DNA of 55,466 nt, from positions 1 through 55,466 of the forward strand of contig WJME01000172.1 in the NCBI GenBank assembly GCA_014728115.1, read 5' to 3'. This document shows, piece by piece, positions 16,822 through 27,353 of this stretch. The DNA is from Candidatus Zhuqueibacterota bacterium. GTDB taxonomy: Bacteria > Zhuqueibacterota > Zhuqueibacteria > Residuimicrobiales > Oceaniaggregativiventaceae. Both the position numbers and the translations under genes were made by a program. The notes beneath the pieces were generated by a model. That model ran no database searches. It was not told where the DNA came from and saw nothing but the letters and a program-made list of their open reading frames with translations. Position 1 is the stretch's first letter, and each line of letters opens with the position of its first letter.

Positions 16822-19800
16822 TTGAGGACTAGGAAATGGGTCATAAGTGTCGTTCTAATCGCTCTGGCAGGGACATTTCTGTCTCTCTATTCCTGGCGCG
16901 TATTCAGTCCTAATGAACGACTCAAATCCTTCCTGCTGGCGCAAATTCGACCCATGCTTGGTCCCGAATGCGATATCGAGCATATACGCCTGAGCCTCGG
17001 ATACGTCCATTTTATGGATGTCTATTTACCCATTCCCGATCAGGATATACTTATCCAGGTCGATGAGATGCGGGTTGGATATAATCTCTGGCAACTCGTT
17101 TCTCAGGGATTTAATCCGCAAGCCATTTCCCAGGACATTCTTCTGGAACGACCTGAAATCACGATCATTCATCGCCCCTCTGACGCTTCCTCTCCCTTGA
17201 AATCCCAACCCCCTGATAGTCTCACAATCGACTACCAGGAACAGTTTGAAAATTTGGGGATTCTTAGACGGGTCTCTATTACTAAAGGCGAAATTTATTA
17301 TCAGCGCCAGGATGATCGCCTTCCCCTGGCTCATTCCATCACCGGGTTTCTCTTTGCTCGTACAGCCCGGACCATGGATTTCAAGCTCGAAGGAAATCTG
17401 TTCGATTCCGATCAGGAAAATCTATTTCTACAAGGACAGATCCAACGCGATCATAAGACTCTTTATGTCAAAACCGAGCTTTTCGACTATCCTGTCGTCA
17501 AATCCAAACCCCTGTTAGAATCGTTACCTGTCAGCTTTTCCGATGGTATTTTGAACGCCAAACTGGAATTTTATAATACCTTTGCTCATCAAGGGGACGC
17601 AGAGCTCGTGATGAATGGCTTTTTTGATATTGCCCAACTCGCTGGCAACTGGCAAGAACGTTCTGTGGCCTTTGAAGAGTTTTATGCACATATTGCCCTT
17701 GAGAAAAATCAGGTGATGGTCAAAAACGGGCAGGGGATTTTGAACCAGGCAGATGTTCATTTTCAGGGAAGTTTGGGATCGGTTTTCAATCCAGTACTGG
17801 ATTTGTCGCTTGACACAAATAATATGAGGCTTGAAAATCTCTCTGCTGTAACAAATAGTTTACCTGACAAATCCATCAACGGCCGATCCCGTATCGAGAT
17901 GACCCTCACCGGTGAACCGGACAAGCTCGAAATATACGGCCAGGCAAAATCGTCCAAAGTAAGGGTCTATGATATCCCCTTTTCAGAGTTTTCGAGTCAA
18001 TGGTCGTTTAAAAACCAATATTTGCAACTCGAAAGCAAGGCTCGAACATTTGATCAGGATATCGAGCTGCACGGAGAGATTGATTTTGCCGAATCGACTC
18101 ACTTTATCGATGGGTCGTTGAATATTAAAGGAGATTTGGTACGCTTTTCTCCCTCTATTGTCGCTGATTCTCTTACCAGCGTACCCGTGTGGCTGCAGGC
18201 AGAAATCGGTGGAGAATTGAATGATCCGGCTCTTTATGGCCAGATGGGGGTTAATATTATATCTGCAACCGGTGATTCCTTGCCCTTGCGGGCGGCATTT
18301 GCCTTCAAGGACCGCTTTGCCAGCCTGACCCATATCCATCAGAACGGTTCCCCAAAAATCAATGCACGCGTGCATCTGAAAACCTATCCGCTGGAATTCG
18401 AACTCCAGGTCGATCACGTTGAAAAGATCGCTGCTCATCTATGGCATTTTCCCTTTGAGAAAGATCTGCACCGACTCTTTCGTGCCAATATCTCACTCCA
18501 GGGAAATACGGATCAATGGCGAACACTCGTTTCTGTGGATGAGTTGGAAGGCGGAATGTTTGTACAAAAATTTTTCGATATCGATGCCAAAAGTGAGATC
18601 AATGATCAGGGTAACTGGATGCATGGAAATCTGATTCTCTACCCTGAATCTGAAAAACCTCTGAATGCTGATTTTGGACTCTTGGTAAACCAGAAAACCT
18701 GGCGTCTGAATCATTTCAATATCGATAACCGATTAAAGGCCCATATCCACCTCACCAAAGGGCCCGATGGGCACCTGATCGATGGACAGATCTCGATACA
18801 TCAACTCGATCTTTTGGATGTGACAAACACCGATGCAGAGGATGGCTGTCACGGATCTCTATCAGGTGAAATTATCTATTCCGGGATGCTACACAATCCC
18901 GCTGTAAGCGGAGATCTCGCTCTTTATAACATGTTTTGCTTTAACGATGGGCCTTATGAGACTGAAATGAAATTCTCAGTGCTCGATCACGTGTTTGAAC
19001 TCGAACATTTGTATTTCAATACCCAGAGTACGACCCTGCTCGATGCACAAGGGCGATATGAAATGCAACAGGACTCTATGGATTTTACAATCAAAGGCGC
19101 AGGATTCGATATCGCCACCTTGAATCAGGCCGGCGCACCCGGGCAAGGACATATCTCCGGGCAAACACTGGTAGATATCAAAGTCAACGGATCTGCCAGG
19201 GATCCAGATATTAACGGCGTGATTGCCATCAAGGATGGCCGGTTGTTTAATATGCGTTTTGATGAATTTGAAATGTTTCTGGGCCATCAAAAAAGTATCG
19301 CAAATGTTACCGATGCACCAGGCCTCGCTCTGTCGCGCATGAGATTGCTGAGCCGCAATGCCTTTGAAATCAATGGCAATGGATTCCTTCCTTTTAACAG
19401 CAATGACAGCTTGATGCTCAATTTAATGGGACAGGGAAATTTTCTCGCAATCATCCCTGATCTGGAGGATTATTTTAAAGAACCGTCCAGCACTGGCCGA
19501 TTCAGCGCCGGTTTTCGTGGCACCTTGAAACGGCCGAGATTGATCAATGCAGATCTGGAATTCTCTGATGCAAGCATGAAATTCGGTTCCGTGGTGCCGC
19601 AGGTTACGGATGTCAACGGCAAAATACGCTATGAACCCGAGCAACGCTTTTTACATCTGATCAATCTGGAGGGCAAAATGGGGGGGGAATGGTTCCGGAT
19701 CTCGAATCAACTCGCCTCTCCGGCATTGTCATCGAGGAAACTGGAAAACATGGATGTCGGCGGCCAGGGTCTCAATTTTGGCATATTCATACTTGAATCC

Positions 19801-20967
19801 GGTGAAAAAGGCGTGCCGCTCAATATTACCGGTCTCATGGAGCATGATGTCTGGGGGCATTTGCAGATCATGGGACGTGAACCTGACGAAAAATTTATGC
19901 TGGCCGGACCTATCGAAAGACCTGTGGTCAGGGGGAGACTGGATCTGCAAAAGTTTGAATTTCGCTATCCTTTTGAGACGGATGAGGATGCTGATGATAA
20001 TGTCGTGGTCAGGTTTCTCAAGAATATAGACTGGAATGTGATCGTCTATCCCCGTGAGGATGTGCGATATGTCAATACCCTGCCCGGCGCCCTGGATCAG
20101 GTCTATGTTAATCTTCAGGTAGAAGAGGACTGGGGATCAGTGGATTTTTCCGGTCAGATTGCAGATGAAAGTTTTGCTATAGAGGGCGAAGCGAGATCCA
20201 CGGCTGGATTTGTAGAATATCTGGATATGAATTTTCGTGTGCAACAGGGACAGGTCGAGTTTGATCATGGCAGCATCTTTCCTGTGGTCACCGGCGAAGC
20301 TCGCACTATGGTGACCGATTCTTTGGGGATTCCCAGCCAGATCATCTTGACTTTGCAAACCGTCGATCGGACAATGGATAAAAAAAACGTGGATGATATC
20401 GTCCGTCAGGAGACCAGCCGCGGCCGCTGGGACAAGATTCGCTTCAAACTGACGTCTGATAATCCCAATCTGGGCAGCAATGAGGCACAAATACTCGCTT
20501 CATTGGGATATTCGACTGAAACACTGCAATCCAAAGCGTTTGATGCCATCGGCATCAGCACTGAAAATATTCTTTTCCGTCCCCTTTACAGGCCCGTCGA
20601 GCGAGAGCTGGAACAGTTTTTCAATCTCGACTATGTACGGTTTAGTTCACGGTTTACAAGGAATTTGATATGGTCCAATCTCACTGACAACCCTGCCCTT
20701 GATACACGGCTATCTCTGCTCAGAAGCACCAAATTAATTGTGGGTAAATATCTTATAAATCAATTGTTTATACAATATACCGGGCAAATCGAATCGGGGA
20801 TCGATTACAAATATCAAAACAAGAATATAGGCCTCCGTCATACCTTTGGCCTGGAATATCGCATAAATCCCAAACTTCTTTTGGAACTTGAGTACGATTA
20901 CAATAGTATGATCATTGAAGACAGGGATGACAAACGGATCGTACTGCGACATTGGTTTCCGTTTTAA
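16822..20967 (+). CDS. TamB/AsmA-like translocation and assembly protein (DUF490 C-terminus)
   Basis: 1381 residues from a TTG start with AAGGA nine bases upstream. One N-terminal membrane anchor (KWVISVVLIALAGTFLSLYSW) is followed by a very long run of amphipathic beta strands. This fits the lipid-conducting groove of AsmA/TamB proteins, which span the periplasm. The C-terminal third matches the TamB (DUF490) domain: IEGEARSTAGFVEYLDMNFRV, EARTMVTDSLGIPSQIILTL, LTSDNPNLGSNEAQILASLGYS and a barrel-like ending in F. It sits directly before bamA, as tamB-like genes often sit near Omp85 genes. A role in outer-membrane protein assembly or phospholipid transfer is inferred from the family. Confidence 0.85.
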   Translation: MRTRKWVISVVLIALAGTFLSLYSWRVFSPNERLKSFLLAQIRPMLGPECDIEHIRLSLGYVHFMDVYLPIPDQDILIQVDEMRVGYNLWQLVSQGFNPQAISQDILLERPEITIIHRPSDASSPLKSQPPDSLTIDYQEQFENLGILRRVSITKGEIYYQRQDDRLPLAHSITGFLFARTARTMDFKLEGNLFDSDQENLFLQGQIQRDHKTLYVKTELFDYPVVKSKPLLESLPVSFSDGILNAKLEFYNTFAHQGDAELVMNGFFDIAQLAGNWQERSVAFEEFYAHIALEKNQVMVKNGQGILNQADVHFQGSLGSVFNPVLDLSLDTNNMRLENLSAVTNSLPDKSINGRSRIEMTLTGEPDKLEIYGQAKSSKVRVYDIPFSEFSSQWSFKNQYLQLESKARTFDQDIELHGEIDFAESTHFIDGSLNIKGDLVRFSPSIVADSLTSVPVWLQAEIGGELNDPALYGQMGVNIISATGDSLPLRAAFAFKDRFASLTHIHQNGSPKINARVHLKTYPLEFELQVDHVEKIAAHLWHFPFEKDLHRLFRANISLQGNTDQWRTLVSVDELEGGMFVQKFFDIDAKSEINDQGNWMHGNLILYPESEKPLNADFGLLVNQKTWRLNHFNIDNRLKAHIHLTKGPDGHLIDGQISIHQLDLLDVTNTDAEDGCHGSLSGEIIYSGMLHNPAVSGDLALYNMFCFNDGPYETEMKFSVLDHVFELEHLYFNTQSTTLLDAQGRYEMQQDSMDFTIKGAGFDIATLNQAGAPGQGHISGQTLVDIKVNGSARDPDINGVIAIKDGRLFNMRFDEFEMFLGHQKSIANVTDAPGLALSRMRLLSRNAFEINGNGFLPFNSNDSLMLNLMGQGNFLAIIPDLEDYFKEPSSTGRFSAGFRGTLKRPRLINADLEFSDASMKFGSVVPQVTDVNGKIRYEPEQRFLHLINLEGKMGGEWFRISNQLASPALSSRKLENMDVGGQGLNFGIFILESGEKGVPLNITGLMEHDVWGHLQIMGREPDEKFMLAGPIERPVVRGRLDLQKFEFRYPFETDEDADDNVVVRFLKNIDWNVIVYPREDVRYVNTLPGALDQVYVNLQVEEDWGSVDFSGQIADESFAIEGEARSTAGFVEYLDMNFRVQQGQVEFDHGSIFPVVTGEARTMVTDSLGIPSQIILTLQTVDRTMDKKNVDDIVRQETSRGRWDKIRFKLTSDNPNLGSNEAQILASLGYSTETLQSKAFDAIGISTENILFRPLYRPVERELEQFFNLDYVRFSSRFTRNLIWSNLTDNPALDTRLSLLRSTKLIVGKYLINQLFIQYTGQIESGIDYKYQNKNIGLRHTFGLEYRINPKLLLELEYDYNSMIIEDRDDKRIVLRHWFPF

Positions 20968-20976
20968 AGTTTTTCC

Positions 20977-21005
20977 TTTACAATAAGGCTAATTTTTACT
21001 ACATT
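20977..21005 (+). promoter_or_regulatory. Possible promoter before bamA
   Basis: TTTACA at 20977-20982, a 17-base spacer, then TACATT at 21000-21005, in the 70-base gap between the tamB-like gene and bamA. The match is weaker than at the other sites. Confidence 0.35.
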
Positions 21006-21037
21006 TTGCAGTTTTACATTAACAAAAGGTGTATATT

Positions 21038-23347
21038 GTGAGGAACAAGTTCGTCTTTCTAATGTCATTATTCCTTCTCGTAACCCTTGTTTCCTCCAGC
21101 ATGGGGCAACGCAAGAGTGTGCGTATATTAGGTGTTTCCGTCACCGGCAATGAAACCACCGATGCCAACATGATACGATTGAGCTCCGGGTTGACTCCCG
21201 GAACACAGGTCACCGGTGATGGTATTCAGGAGGCGATTCGACAATTGTGGCGTTTGGATCTCTTTTCCGATATCCAGATAGTGGTCGATCGCGAGCTGAA
21301 TGAGGGTATTTACCTTACCATCGCCGTCAAAGAGTATCCGCGGCTGGAAAAGGTCGAGTTGGAAGGCAATGATAAACTGAAACAAGATGATATCGAAGAG
21401 ATTCTTAATTTTTATACAGGCCAGGTTGTGAGCCCGAGTATGCTGGCTCGTGCCAAAACACGCTTGCTGGATAAATACAAAGAAAAAGGCTATTTGCTGG
21501 CCCAAATCGAAACCACCCAGCGTCCCGGTACCCTTGATACGAATCGGGTGATCGTCAACTTTGATTTCATTGAAGGCAACAAGGTTCAGGTCGAACGCAT
21601 TACGTTTTACGGGAATAATGCCTTCGATGACGGAAAGTTACGCGGAACGTTTGATGAGATCAAGGAAGACACCTGGTGGCGCGGTGCAGATTTTGATCGT
21701 GAGAAATACCGGGAAGATAAACAGCTCTTGATCAATTTCTACCAAAATAACGGCTATCGCGATGCGGAAATTCTCAAAGATTCAATCTATTACAACGACA
21801 CCCGCGAAGATATGTATATCGATATCTGGGTCTTTGAAGGCGAGCAGTATTTGTTTGGTGACATTACCTGGCAGGGCAATGAGCTGTTTTTAACCGAGGA
21901 ATTGGATGCCACGCTGGGCTTCACCAAAGGCGATGTCTATAGCAAAGAAGACCTGGACAAGGCGATCTTTGAGCGCGTCGGCAGCCTCTATTATGACCGC
22001 GGCTATATCTATGCCCAGACCACACCGCAAGAGGTCGTTCGGGACAGCAATATGGTCGATATCAATTTCTTTATCACCGAAGGCAGTCAGGCCAAGGTCA
22101 GGGCGATTCGGATTACCGGTAACACCAAGACCAACGAAAAAGTCATCCGCCGTGAGTTGCGTATCATGCCCGGCAGCACATTCAATCGCTCGCTACTCGA
22201 ACGCAGCCAACGCGATGTATGGATGCTCAACTATTTTGCCAATGTCGAACCTCAGGTCAAACCTGTGGATGACGAACACGTGGATCTCGAGTTCAAGGTT
22301 GAGGAAAAATCCACAGATACCGCAAATATGTCTGCCGGATATAGCGAACGCGACAAGCTTATCGGCAGTGTGGGGCTGGCCATGAACAACTTTATGGGTA
22401 ATGGACAGCGTATGAGCGTGGATGTTAATTTTGGACGGTATTATCGCTCTTATAACTTTGGATTTACCGAACCCTGGCTATTCGATACACCTACTCTGAC
22501 CGGGTTCAATGTCTATTATACCAAACGAGATCCCTATTATATCGGGTATAAACAACAAAGTCAGGGTATCTCGTTACGTTTTGGCCGGCGGTTCCGGTGG
22601 CCTGATAACTTTTTCAGGGGCGACTGGATCTATCGTTTGGATGAAACCAGTTTATCGGACTTTAACAGTTTTTACATCGAACGGGATCCGAATGGCATCG
22701 TCTCCATGCAATGGCCCCTGACAAGCAGCAGCGTCACTCAGATCATATCCAGAAACAGTCTCGATCGGCCGGAATTTCCCACGTCCGGCTCGGAATTCAC
22801 ACTGACCACGGAATTGGCCGGAACATTTCTGGGTGGAAATGTGGATTATCACAAGCATACCCTGCGTCTGGATTGGTTTACGCCTTCCTTTTGGGATCTG
22901 GTTTTCTATTCCAGTTTTCAGGCAGGCTATCTGTCAGGTATCGGAGATAACGCCCGCATCAGTTATCTGGAATACTTTTTCATGGGAGGTGACGGCTTGT
23001 CGCGCTCGATTCCCCTGCGCGGATACGAGGATCCTCTGGCAGGGTATCGAATCATCGATGACGGTGGTAAAGCGATGTTAAAATATACGGCTGAATTGCG
23101 GATTCCGATTGCACCGAATCCCACAATTTTTGGGTTGTTCTTTGCGGAAGCAGGGAATACCTGGCCCGATTTTAAACGCGCTGATCCGTTTCAGATGAGA
23201 CGATCTGTGGGAGTCGGGGCCCGGGTCTTTATGCCCATGATCGGTATTATCGGTTTTGACTATGGATACGGATTCGATCGTGTCGATATTGAAGGCAACC
23301 CGGATCCTCAGTGGAAAATGCACTTTGTATTCGGTCGTAGTTTCTAA
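21038..23347 (+). CDS. bamA: Outer-membrane protein assembly factor BamA
   Basis: 769 residues from the GTG at 21038 (AAAGG eight bases upstream). A GTG at 21029 would add three residues but has no clear ribosome site. The signal peptide is NKFVFLMSLFLLVTLVSSSMG. POTRA domains run from about 28 to 420; each has a G-N motif, such as SVTGNETTDANMIRLSSGL, ELEGNDKLKQDDIEEIL, TFYGNNAFDDGKL and RITGNTKTNEKVIRRELRI. The C-terminal half is the 16-strand Omp85 barrel, with LRGYEDP in the position of the conserved VRGF loop motif and a terminal Phe. It folds and inserts barrel proteins. The following gene is its usual chaperone partner skp. Confidence 0.95.
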   Translation: MRNKFVFLMSLFLLVTLVSSSMGQRKSVRILGVSVTGNETTDANMIRLSSGLTPGTQVTGDGIQEAIRQLWRLDLFSDIQIVVDRELNEGIYLTIAVKEYPRLEKVELEGNDKLKQDDIEEILNFYTGQVVSPSMLARAKTRLLDKYKEKGYLLAQIETTQRPGTLDTNRVIVNFDFIEGNKVQVERITFYGNNAFDDGKLRGTFDEIKEDTWWRGADFDREKYREDKQLLINFYQNNGYRDAEILKDSIYYNDTREDMYIDIWVFEGEQYLFGDITWQGNELFLTEELDATLGFTKGDVYSKEDLDKAIFERVGSLYYDRGYIYAQTTPQEVVRDSNMVDINFFITEGSQAKVRAIRITGNTKTNEKVIRRELRIMPGSTFNRSLLERSQRDVWMLNYFANVEPQVKPVDDEHVDLEFKVEEKSTDTANMSAGYSERDKLIGSVGLAMNNFMGNGQRMSVDVNFGRYYRSYNFGFTEPWLFDTPTLTGFNVYYTKRDPYYIGYKQQSQGISLRFGRRFRWPDNFFRGDWIYRLDETSLSDFNSFYIERDPNGIVSMQWPLTSSSVTQIISRNSLDRPEFPTSGSEFTLTTELAGTFLGGNVDYHKHTLRLDWFTPSFWDLVFYSSFQAGYLSGIGDNARISYLEYFFMGGDGLSRSIPLRGYEDPLAGYRIIDDGGKAMLKYTAELRIPIAPNPTIFGLFFAEAGNTWPDFKRADPFQMRRSVGVGARVFMPMIGIIGFDYGYGFDRVDIEGNPDPQWKMHFVFGRSF

Positions 23348-23394
23348 TGTTAAAATTAAAAAACATCCTATAAATGGTCCAAGAGGAGGGTACA

Positions 23395-23940
23395 GTGACT
23401 AAACGACTCAATCTACTCTTTGTAGTACTCGCTGCCAGTCTGATGCTTGCTTCCAGCTCATTCGCGCAAAAGATCGGCTATATTAATTCACAGCAGATTT
23501 TAGCCGAGTTTGAGGAAGCCAAGACAGCACAGAAAACCCTGGATGATCTCAATAAGGAATGGGAAGCCCAGGGGATGGAAATGCAACAAAAGCTGCAAGA
23601 AATCGGCGAACAGCTGGAACAACAATCCTTGTTGCTCAGTGAAGAGCGCAAACGGGAAAAACAGCAGGAAATGCAACAACTCTATCAACAACTGCAACAG
23701 TTCCAACAGGAAACATGGGGTCCCAGTGGCAAGCTCGCTCAGGAAGAACAAAAAGTCATGAAGCCGATTATTGACAAGATCAATGAAGCGATCAAAAAGG
23801 TTGGCGAAGAAGAAAATTATGACTATATCTTTGACACTGTGTCAGCGAATATCGTCTATGCCAGCCCGAGTCAAACAGATCTGACTGAACAGGTGCTGGA
23901 TGTTCTGGAGCGAGGTGTGGAAAATACTACACGCAATTAA
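23395..23940 (+). CDS. skp: OmpH/Skp-family periplasmic chaperone
   Basis: 181 residues from a GTG with GAGGAGG seven bases upstream; an ATG at 23374 would put the ribosome site inside the gene. A signal peptide (LNLLFVVLAASLMLASSSFA) precedes KIGYINSQQIL, the usual start of mature Skp. Residues 40-120 form a very Gln/Glu-rich coiled coil (the tentacles of the trimer). The C-terminal stretch KVGEEENYDYIFDTVSANIVYASPSQTDLTEQVL is typical. Skp holds unfolded outer-membrane proteins for BamA. The bamA-skp-lpxD order is widely conserved. A long perfect hairpin follows the stop. Confidence 0.93.
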   Translation: MTKRLNLLFVVLAASLMLASSSFAQKIGYINSQQILAEFEEAKTAQKTLDDLNKEWEAQGMEMQQKLQEIGEQLEQQSLLLSEERKREKQQEMQQLYQQLQQFQQETWGPSGKLAQEEQKVMKPIIDKINEAIKKVGEEENYDYIFDTVSANIVYASPSQTDLTEQVLDVLERGVENTTRN

Positions 23941-23970
23941 CCATCCTGCTTTTCTTTTCAGATTTTGAAC

Positions 23971-24005
23971 ACAAAGTCGATGGAAACACCATCGACTTTG
24001 TATTT
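23971..24005 (+). terminator. Hairpin, probable terminator after skp
   Basis: A perfect 13-bp stem (ACAAAGTCGATGG with CCATCGACTTTGT) around loop AAACA, followed by ATTTT. The T-run is short, so termination may be partial and let some transcripts continue into lpxD. Confidence 0.7.
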
Positions 24006-24050
24006 TCCTTCCATCTCACCGGATTGGAATCCGGATAGGAGCGGATATTC

Positions 24051-25127
24051 TTGTTAAACTGGACTATTGAAAAGATTGCCGCTTTTTTGGGCGGTGAGAT
24101 TGTCGGATCGAGAGATCTGACCATATCCGGATTGGCGAAAATAAACGAGGCCAAACCCGGTGAAATCACTTTTTTAGCCAACCCCAAGTATGTCAAATTT
24201 GCAGCCGAAACCAATGCCAGTGCCATTATCGTCGGTAAAGAATTTGAGGCGAGTGACAAGACGGTGATCAAAGTCCAAGATCCCTATCTCGCATTTATGA
24301 CCCTGGCCAAAGAATGGGCTGACAAAGATCCCCATGTTGATCCCGGGATTCATCCTACCGCAGTCATCGCCCCGGATGTAACTCTGGGAGCGAATGTACG
24401 TATAGGTCCCCATGTGGTCATCGGCAAGAACAGCCGTATCGGTGCAAACTCTATTCTTCATGCCGGAGTGGTCATCGGGGATCATGTTACAATAGGCCGG
24501 GATTGCTTGATCTATCCTCGTGTTTCTATCCGCGAATATTGTCGCATCGGAGACCGTGTTATCCTGCAAAATGGGGCCGTGATCGGATCCGATGGATTCG
24601 GGTACGCGTTTCATGAAGGTCAATATCATAAAATTCCGCAAACGGGAATAGTGACCCTCGAAGACGATGTTGAAATAGGCGCCAACACGACCATCGATCG
24701 CGCTGCGTTGGGCGAAACGCGGATCGCTCGAGGGTGCAAGATCGATAATCTTGTGCAGATTGCACACAATGTGCAGGTCGATGACCACAGTGCGATCGCT
24801 GCACAAGTCGGTATTTCCGGCAGTACTCAGGTTGGAAAGTATGTACGTATTGGCGGACAGGCCGGCTTTGTGGGACACATAAAAATCGGCGACAAAGCGA
24901 TTGTCGGGGCGCAGGCCGGTGTAACCAAAGGGATCCCTGAAAATGCATTTTATTCAGGCTATCCAGCAAGGGAGAACATGAAAGCCAAACGCGAAGAAGC
25001 ATCACTTGCCCGGCTTCCGGAATTGCTAAAAACGTTTCGCCGATTGGCGGCCAGAGTCGAAGCATTAGAATCCAGGCTGGCAGAACAAAAACCGCACCGT
25101 TCAGATAGCGATGAGGAGCATACATGA
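24051..25127 (+). CDS. lpxD: UDP-3-O-acylglucosamine N-acyltransferase
   Basis: 358 residues from a TTG with AGGAG nine bases upstream. LpxD adds the second acyl chain in lipid A synthesis, using acyl-ACP. The N-terminal uridine-binding domain (residues 1-100) has the usual [12 protein letters not shown]. From about 102 a left-handed beta-helix of hexapeptide repeats runs to about 310 ([26 protein letters not shown]). The catalytic His lies in [12 protein letters not shown], and GSDGFGYAF is conserved. A C-terminal helix ends the chain. Its stop overlaps the lpxC start (ATGA), so the two are translationally coupled. Confidence 0.95.
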   Translation: MLNWTIEKIAAFLGGEIVGSRDLTISGLAKINEAKPGEITFLANPKYVKFAAETNASAIIVGKEFEASDKTVIKVQDPYLAFMTLAKEWADKDPHVDPGIHPTAVIAPDVTLGANVRIGPHVVIGKNSRIGANSILHAGVVIGDHVTIGRDCLIYPRVSIREYCRIGDRVILQNGAVIGSDGFGYAFHEGQYHKIPQTGIVTLEDDVEIGANTTIDRAALGETRIARGCKIDNLVQIAHNVQVDDHSAIAAQVGISGSTQVGKYVRIGGQAGFVGHIKIGDKAIVGAQAGVTKGIPENAFYSGYPARENMKAKREEASLARLPELLKTFRRLAARVEALESRLAEQKPHRSDSDEEHT

Positions 25128-26524
25128 TCAAAAATCAACAGACTATCAAGGAACCTGTCTCATATGCCGGTGTCGGATTACATACAGGAAACAAAACCAG
25201 GATCACCTTCAAACCCGCACCTGCCAATACCGGCATCATTTTTAAGCGCATGGATATTGAGGACTGTCCCAAGATTTCTGCTGATGTCGATCATGTGGTG
25301 GACATTTCCAGAGGCACGACGATTGGCATCGGGGATGCCAAAGTTCATACGGTCGAACACGTGCTCGCCGCCATCAGTGGACTGGAACTGGATAATATCA
25401 TCTGTGAGGTCGAAGGAAATGAACCACCGGTCGGAGACGGTTCTTCACTGCCGTTTGTGGAGAAATTGCTCAAAGCCGGCTTTGTTGAACAAGATTCTCC
25501 GCGAGATTATTTGATTATCGACAAGACCATTGCCTATTCCGATCCTTCCAAAGGGATCGATATTGTCGTCTTTCCTTCAGACGAGTTTAGAATCACCTTT
25601 ATGGTGGATTATAAAAATCCGGCTCTGGGGACACAGTATACATCGATGTATTCCCTGCATGAAGAGTTTGCCACTGAATTCGCCGCTGCCCGCACCTTTT
25701 GTTTTTTACACGAAGTGGTCGCCTTGCGCAAAGCAGGTCTCATCCGGGGCGGGGCCCTGGATAACGCTGTGGTCATCATGGATGAAGACTTGCCCCAGGA
25801 AAAAATTCAGGAATTGCGTTCCCTGTTCAATATCGATAAAGAGATCAAAATCTCCAATAATGGTATTCTCAACGGCAAACAGCTTCGTTACCCCAATGAA
25901 CCTGTCCGCCACAAAGCTCTCGATCTCATCGGTGATTTGGCTCTCCTGGGGGTTCCTTTAAAAGCGCATATTATGGCTGCCCGTTCAGGCCATGGTGCCA
26001 ATGCCGAATTGGTCAAGCTGATCCGCAAAGAGTACAAAAAAAAGCTCATAAAATCAAAATATCAGGTCCGCGAAGGCGGTAAAAATGTTTTTCTCGATAG
26101 CGAAGCCATCGCGCAAATCCTGCCGCATCGTTACCCGTTTCTACTCGTCGATCGTATTCTCGATCTGGTTCCCCAGGAATATGTCGTGGGAATCAAAAAC
26201 GTCAGTATGAATGAGCCCTTTTTTCAGGGACATTTTCCGGGCAAACCGATCATGCCCGGGGTGTTGATCGTCGAGGCGATGGCCCAGGTAGGAGGGATCA
26301 TGCTGCTCAATACAGAATCCGATCCCGCCAAAAAATTGGTTCTTTTTACCGGTATCGACAATGTCCGCTTTCGAAAAACCGTCACACCCGGCGATACCCT
26401 GCGTTATGAGGTCGAGATGGGTGCTTTTCGACGATCCATATGTAAAATTATCGGCCGTGCATATGTGGAAAATGAGCTTGTTTGCGAAGCGGAACTCATG
26501 GCCGCGATTACGGATAAAGAATAG
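25124..26524 (+). CDS. lpxC/fabZ: Bifunctional LpxC deacetylase / FabZ hydroxyacyl-ACP dehydratase
   Basis: 466 residues joining two enzymes. Residues 1-300 are LpxC, the zinc deacetylase and committed step of lipid A synthesis. Zinc-site residues are visible as His79 ([12 protein letters not shown]), His263 and Asp267 ([15 protein letters not shown]), and the catalytic His290 lies in the SGHGAN motif. Residues 325-466 are FabZ, which dehydrates 3-hydroxyacyl-ACP in fatty acid synthesis. It has the [17 protein letters not shown] motif, catalytic His370 ([14 protein letters not shown]) and Glu384 (VEAMAQVGG). The two compete for the same hydroxyacyl-ACP pool, so fusion may help balance lipid A and phospholipid. 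The same fusion is usual in Bacteroidota. Confidence 0.95.
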   Translation: MIKNQQTIKEPVSYAGVGLHTGNKTRITFKPAPANTGIIFKRMDIEDCPKISADVDHVVDISRGTTIGIGDAKVHTVEHVLAAISGLELDNIICEVEGNEPPVGDGSSLPFVEKLLKAGFVEQDSPRDYLIIDKTIAYSDPSKGIDIVVFPSDEFRITFMVDYKNPALGTQYTSMYSLHEEFATEFAAARTFCFLHEVVALRKAGLIRGGALDNAVVIMDEDLPQEKIQELRSLFNIDKEIKISNNGILNGKQLRYPNEPVRHKALDLIGDLALLGVPLKAHIMAARSGHGANAELVKLIRKEYKKKLIKSKYQVREGGKNVFLDSEAIAQILPHRYPFLLVDRILDLVPQEYVVGIKNVSMNEPFFQGHFPGKPIMPGVLIVEAMAQVGGIMLLNTESDPAKKLVLFTGIDNVRFRKTVTPGDTLRYEVEMGAFRRSICKIIGRAYVENELVCEAELMAAITDKE

Positions 26525-26580
26525 ATCGCTGTCTATCGGTTTGAGCCATTGGTTACGAATACTAAACAAGGGTCACTATT

Positions 26581-27351
26581 TTGAGTACAATTCATCCCAC
26601 CGCGATAGTCGATGAAAAGGCCCATATCGGCCAAAATGTCAGCATCGGACCTTTTGCTGTCGTTGAACAAGATGTCATTATCGGTGATGATTCTACTATC
26701 GGTCCACAGGCTTTTATCGCCAATGGTGCCCGTGTTGGCAACTCTTGTCAAATCCACAAAGGTGCCGTGGTGTCTTCGCTTCCTCAGGATTTAAAGTTTG
26801 GGGGTGAGAAAACCACGCTGGAAATAGGAGACCATACCGTGGTCAGGGAATTTTGTACCCTGAATCGTGGTACCCTTGCGCATGGCAAATCTGTCATCGG
26901 CAAACACTGTCTGCTCATGGCTTATGCCCATGTCGCACACGACTGTATCGTAGGCGATCATGTTATTTTGGCCAACGGGGTCCAGCTCGGTGGTCATGTG
27001 GAGATTCATGATTATGCGATCATCGGAGGCATGACACCTGTTCATCAATTTTGCAAGGTCGGTGCGCATGCCATGGTAGGAGGAGGATATCGCGTCGTTC
27101 AGGATGTGCCCCCCTTTATTACCTGTTCAGGTGAACCGTTGCGTTATGCCGGAGTCAATTCTGTCGGATTAAAACGCAGAGGCTTTGATGCAGAGGTTAT
27201 CAATAATCTCAAACGTGCCTATCGATTGATCTATCGGGCACAGCTCAACCGCAGACAGGCTCTGGAAAAGATTCGCAACGAACTCACCCAGGATGAGCAT
27301 ATTCAAGCTTTGCTCCATTTTATCGAGAATTCCGAACGGGGTCTGGTCTGA
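26581..27351 (+). CDS. lpxA: UDP-N-acetylglucosamine acyltransferase
   Basis: 256 residues from a TTG with AAGGGT upstream. LpxA makes the first acylation of UDP-GlcNAc in lipid A synthesis. The whole N-terminal part is a left-handed beta-helix of hexapeptides (IHPTAIVDEKAHIGQNVSIGPFAVV). The catalytic His120 lies in AYAHVAHDCIVGD. Also present are the GGHVEIHDYAIIGGMTPVHQFCKVG block and the C-terminal helical domain (GVNSVGLKRRGFD, AYRLIYR). lpxB and the later lipid A genes are not in the window. A lipoate/octanoyl transferase gene follows after two bases. Confidence 0.95.
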   Translation: MSTIHPTAIVDEKAHIGQNVSIGPFAVVEQDVIIGDDSTIGPQAFIANGARVGNSCQIHKGAVVSSLPQDLKFGGEKTTLEIGDHTVVREFCTLNRGTLAHGKSVIGKHCLLMAYAHVAHDCIVGDHVILANGVQLGGHVEIHDYAIIGGMTPVHQFCKVGAHAMVGGGYRVVQDVPPFITCSGEPLRYAGVNSVGLKRRGFDAEVINNLKRAYRLIYRAQLNRRQALEKIRNELTQDEHIQALLHFIENSERGLV

Positions 27352-27353
27352 TT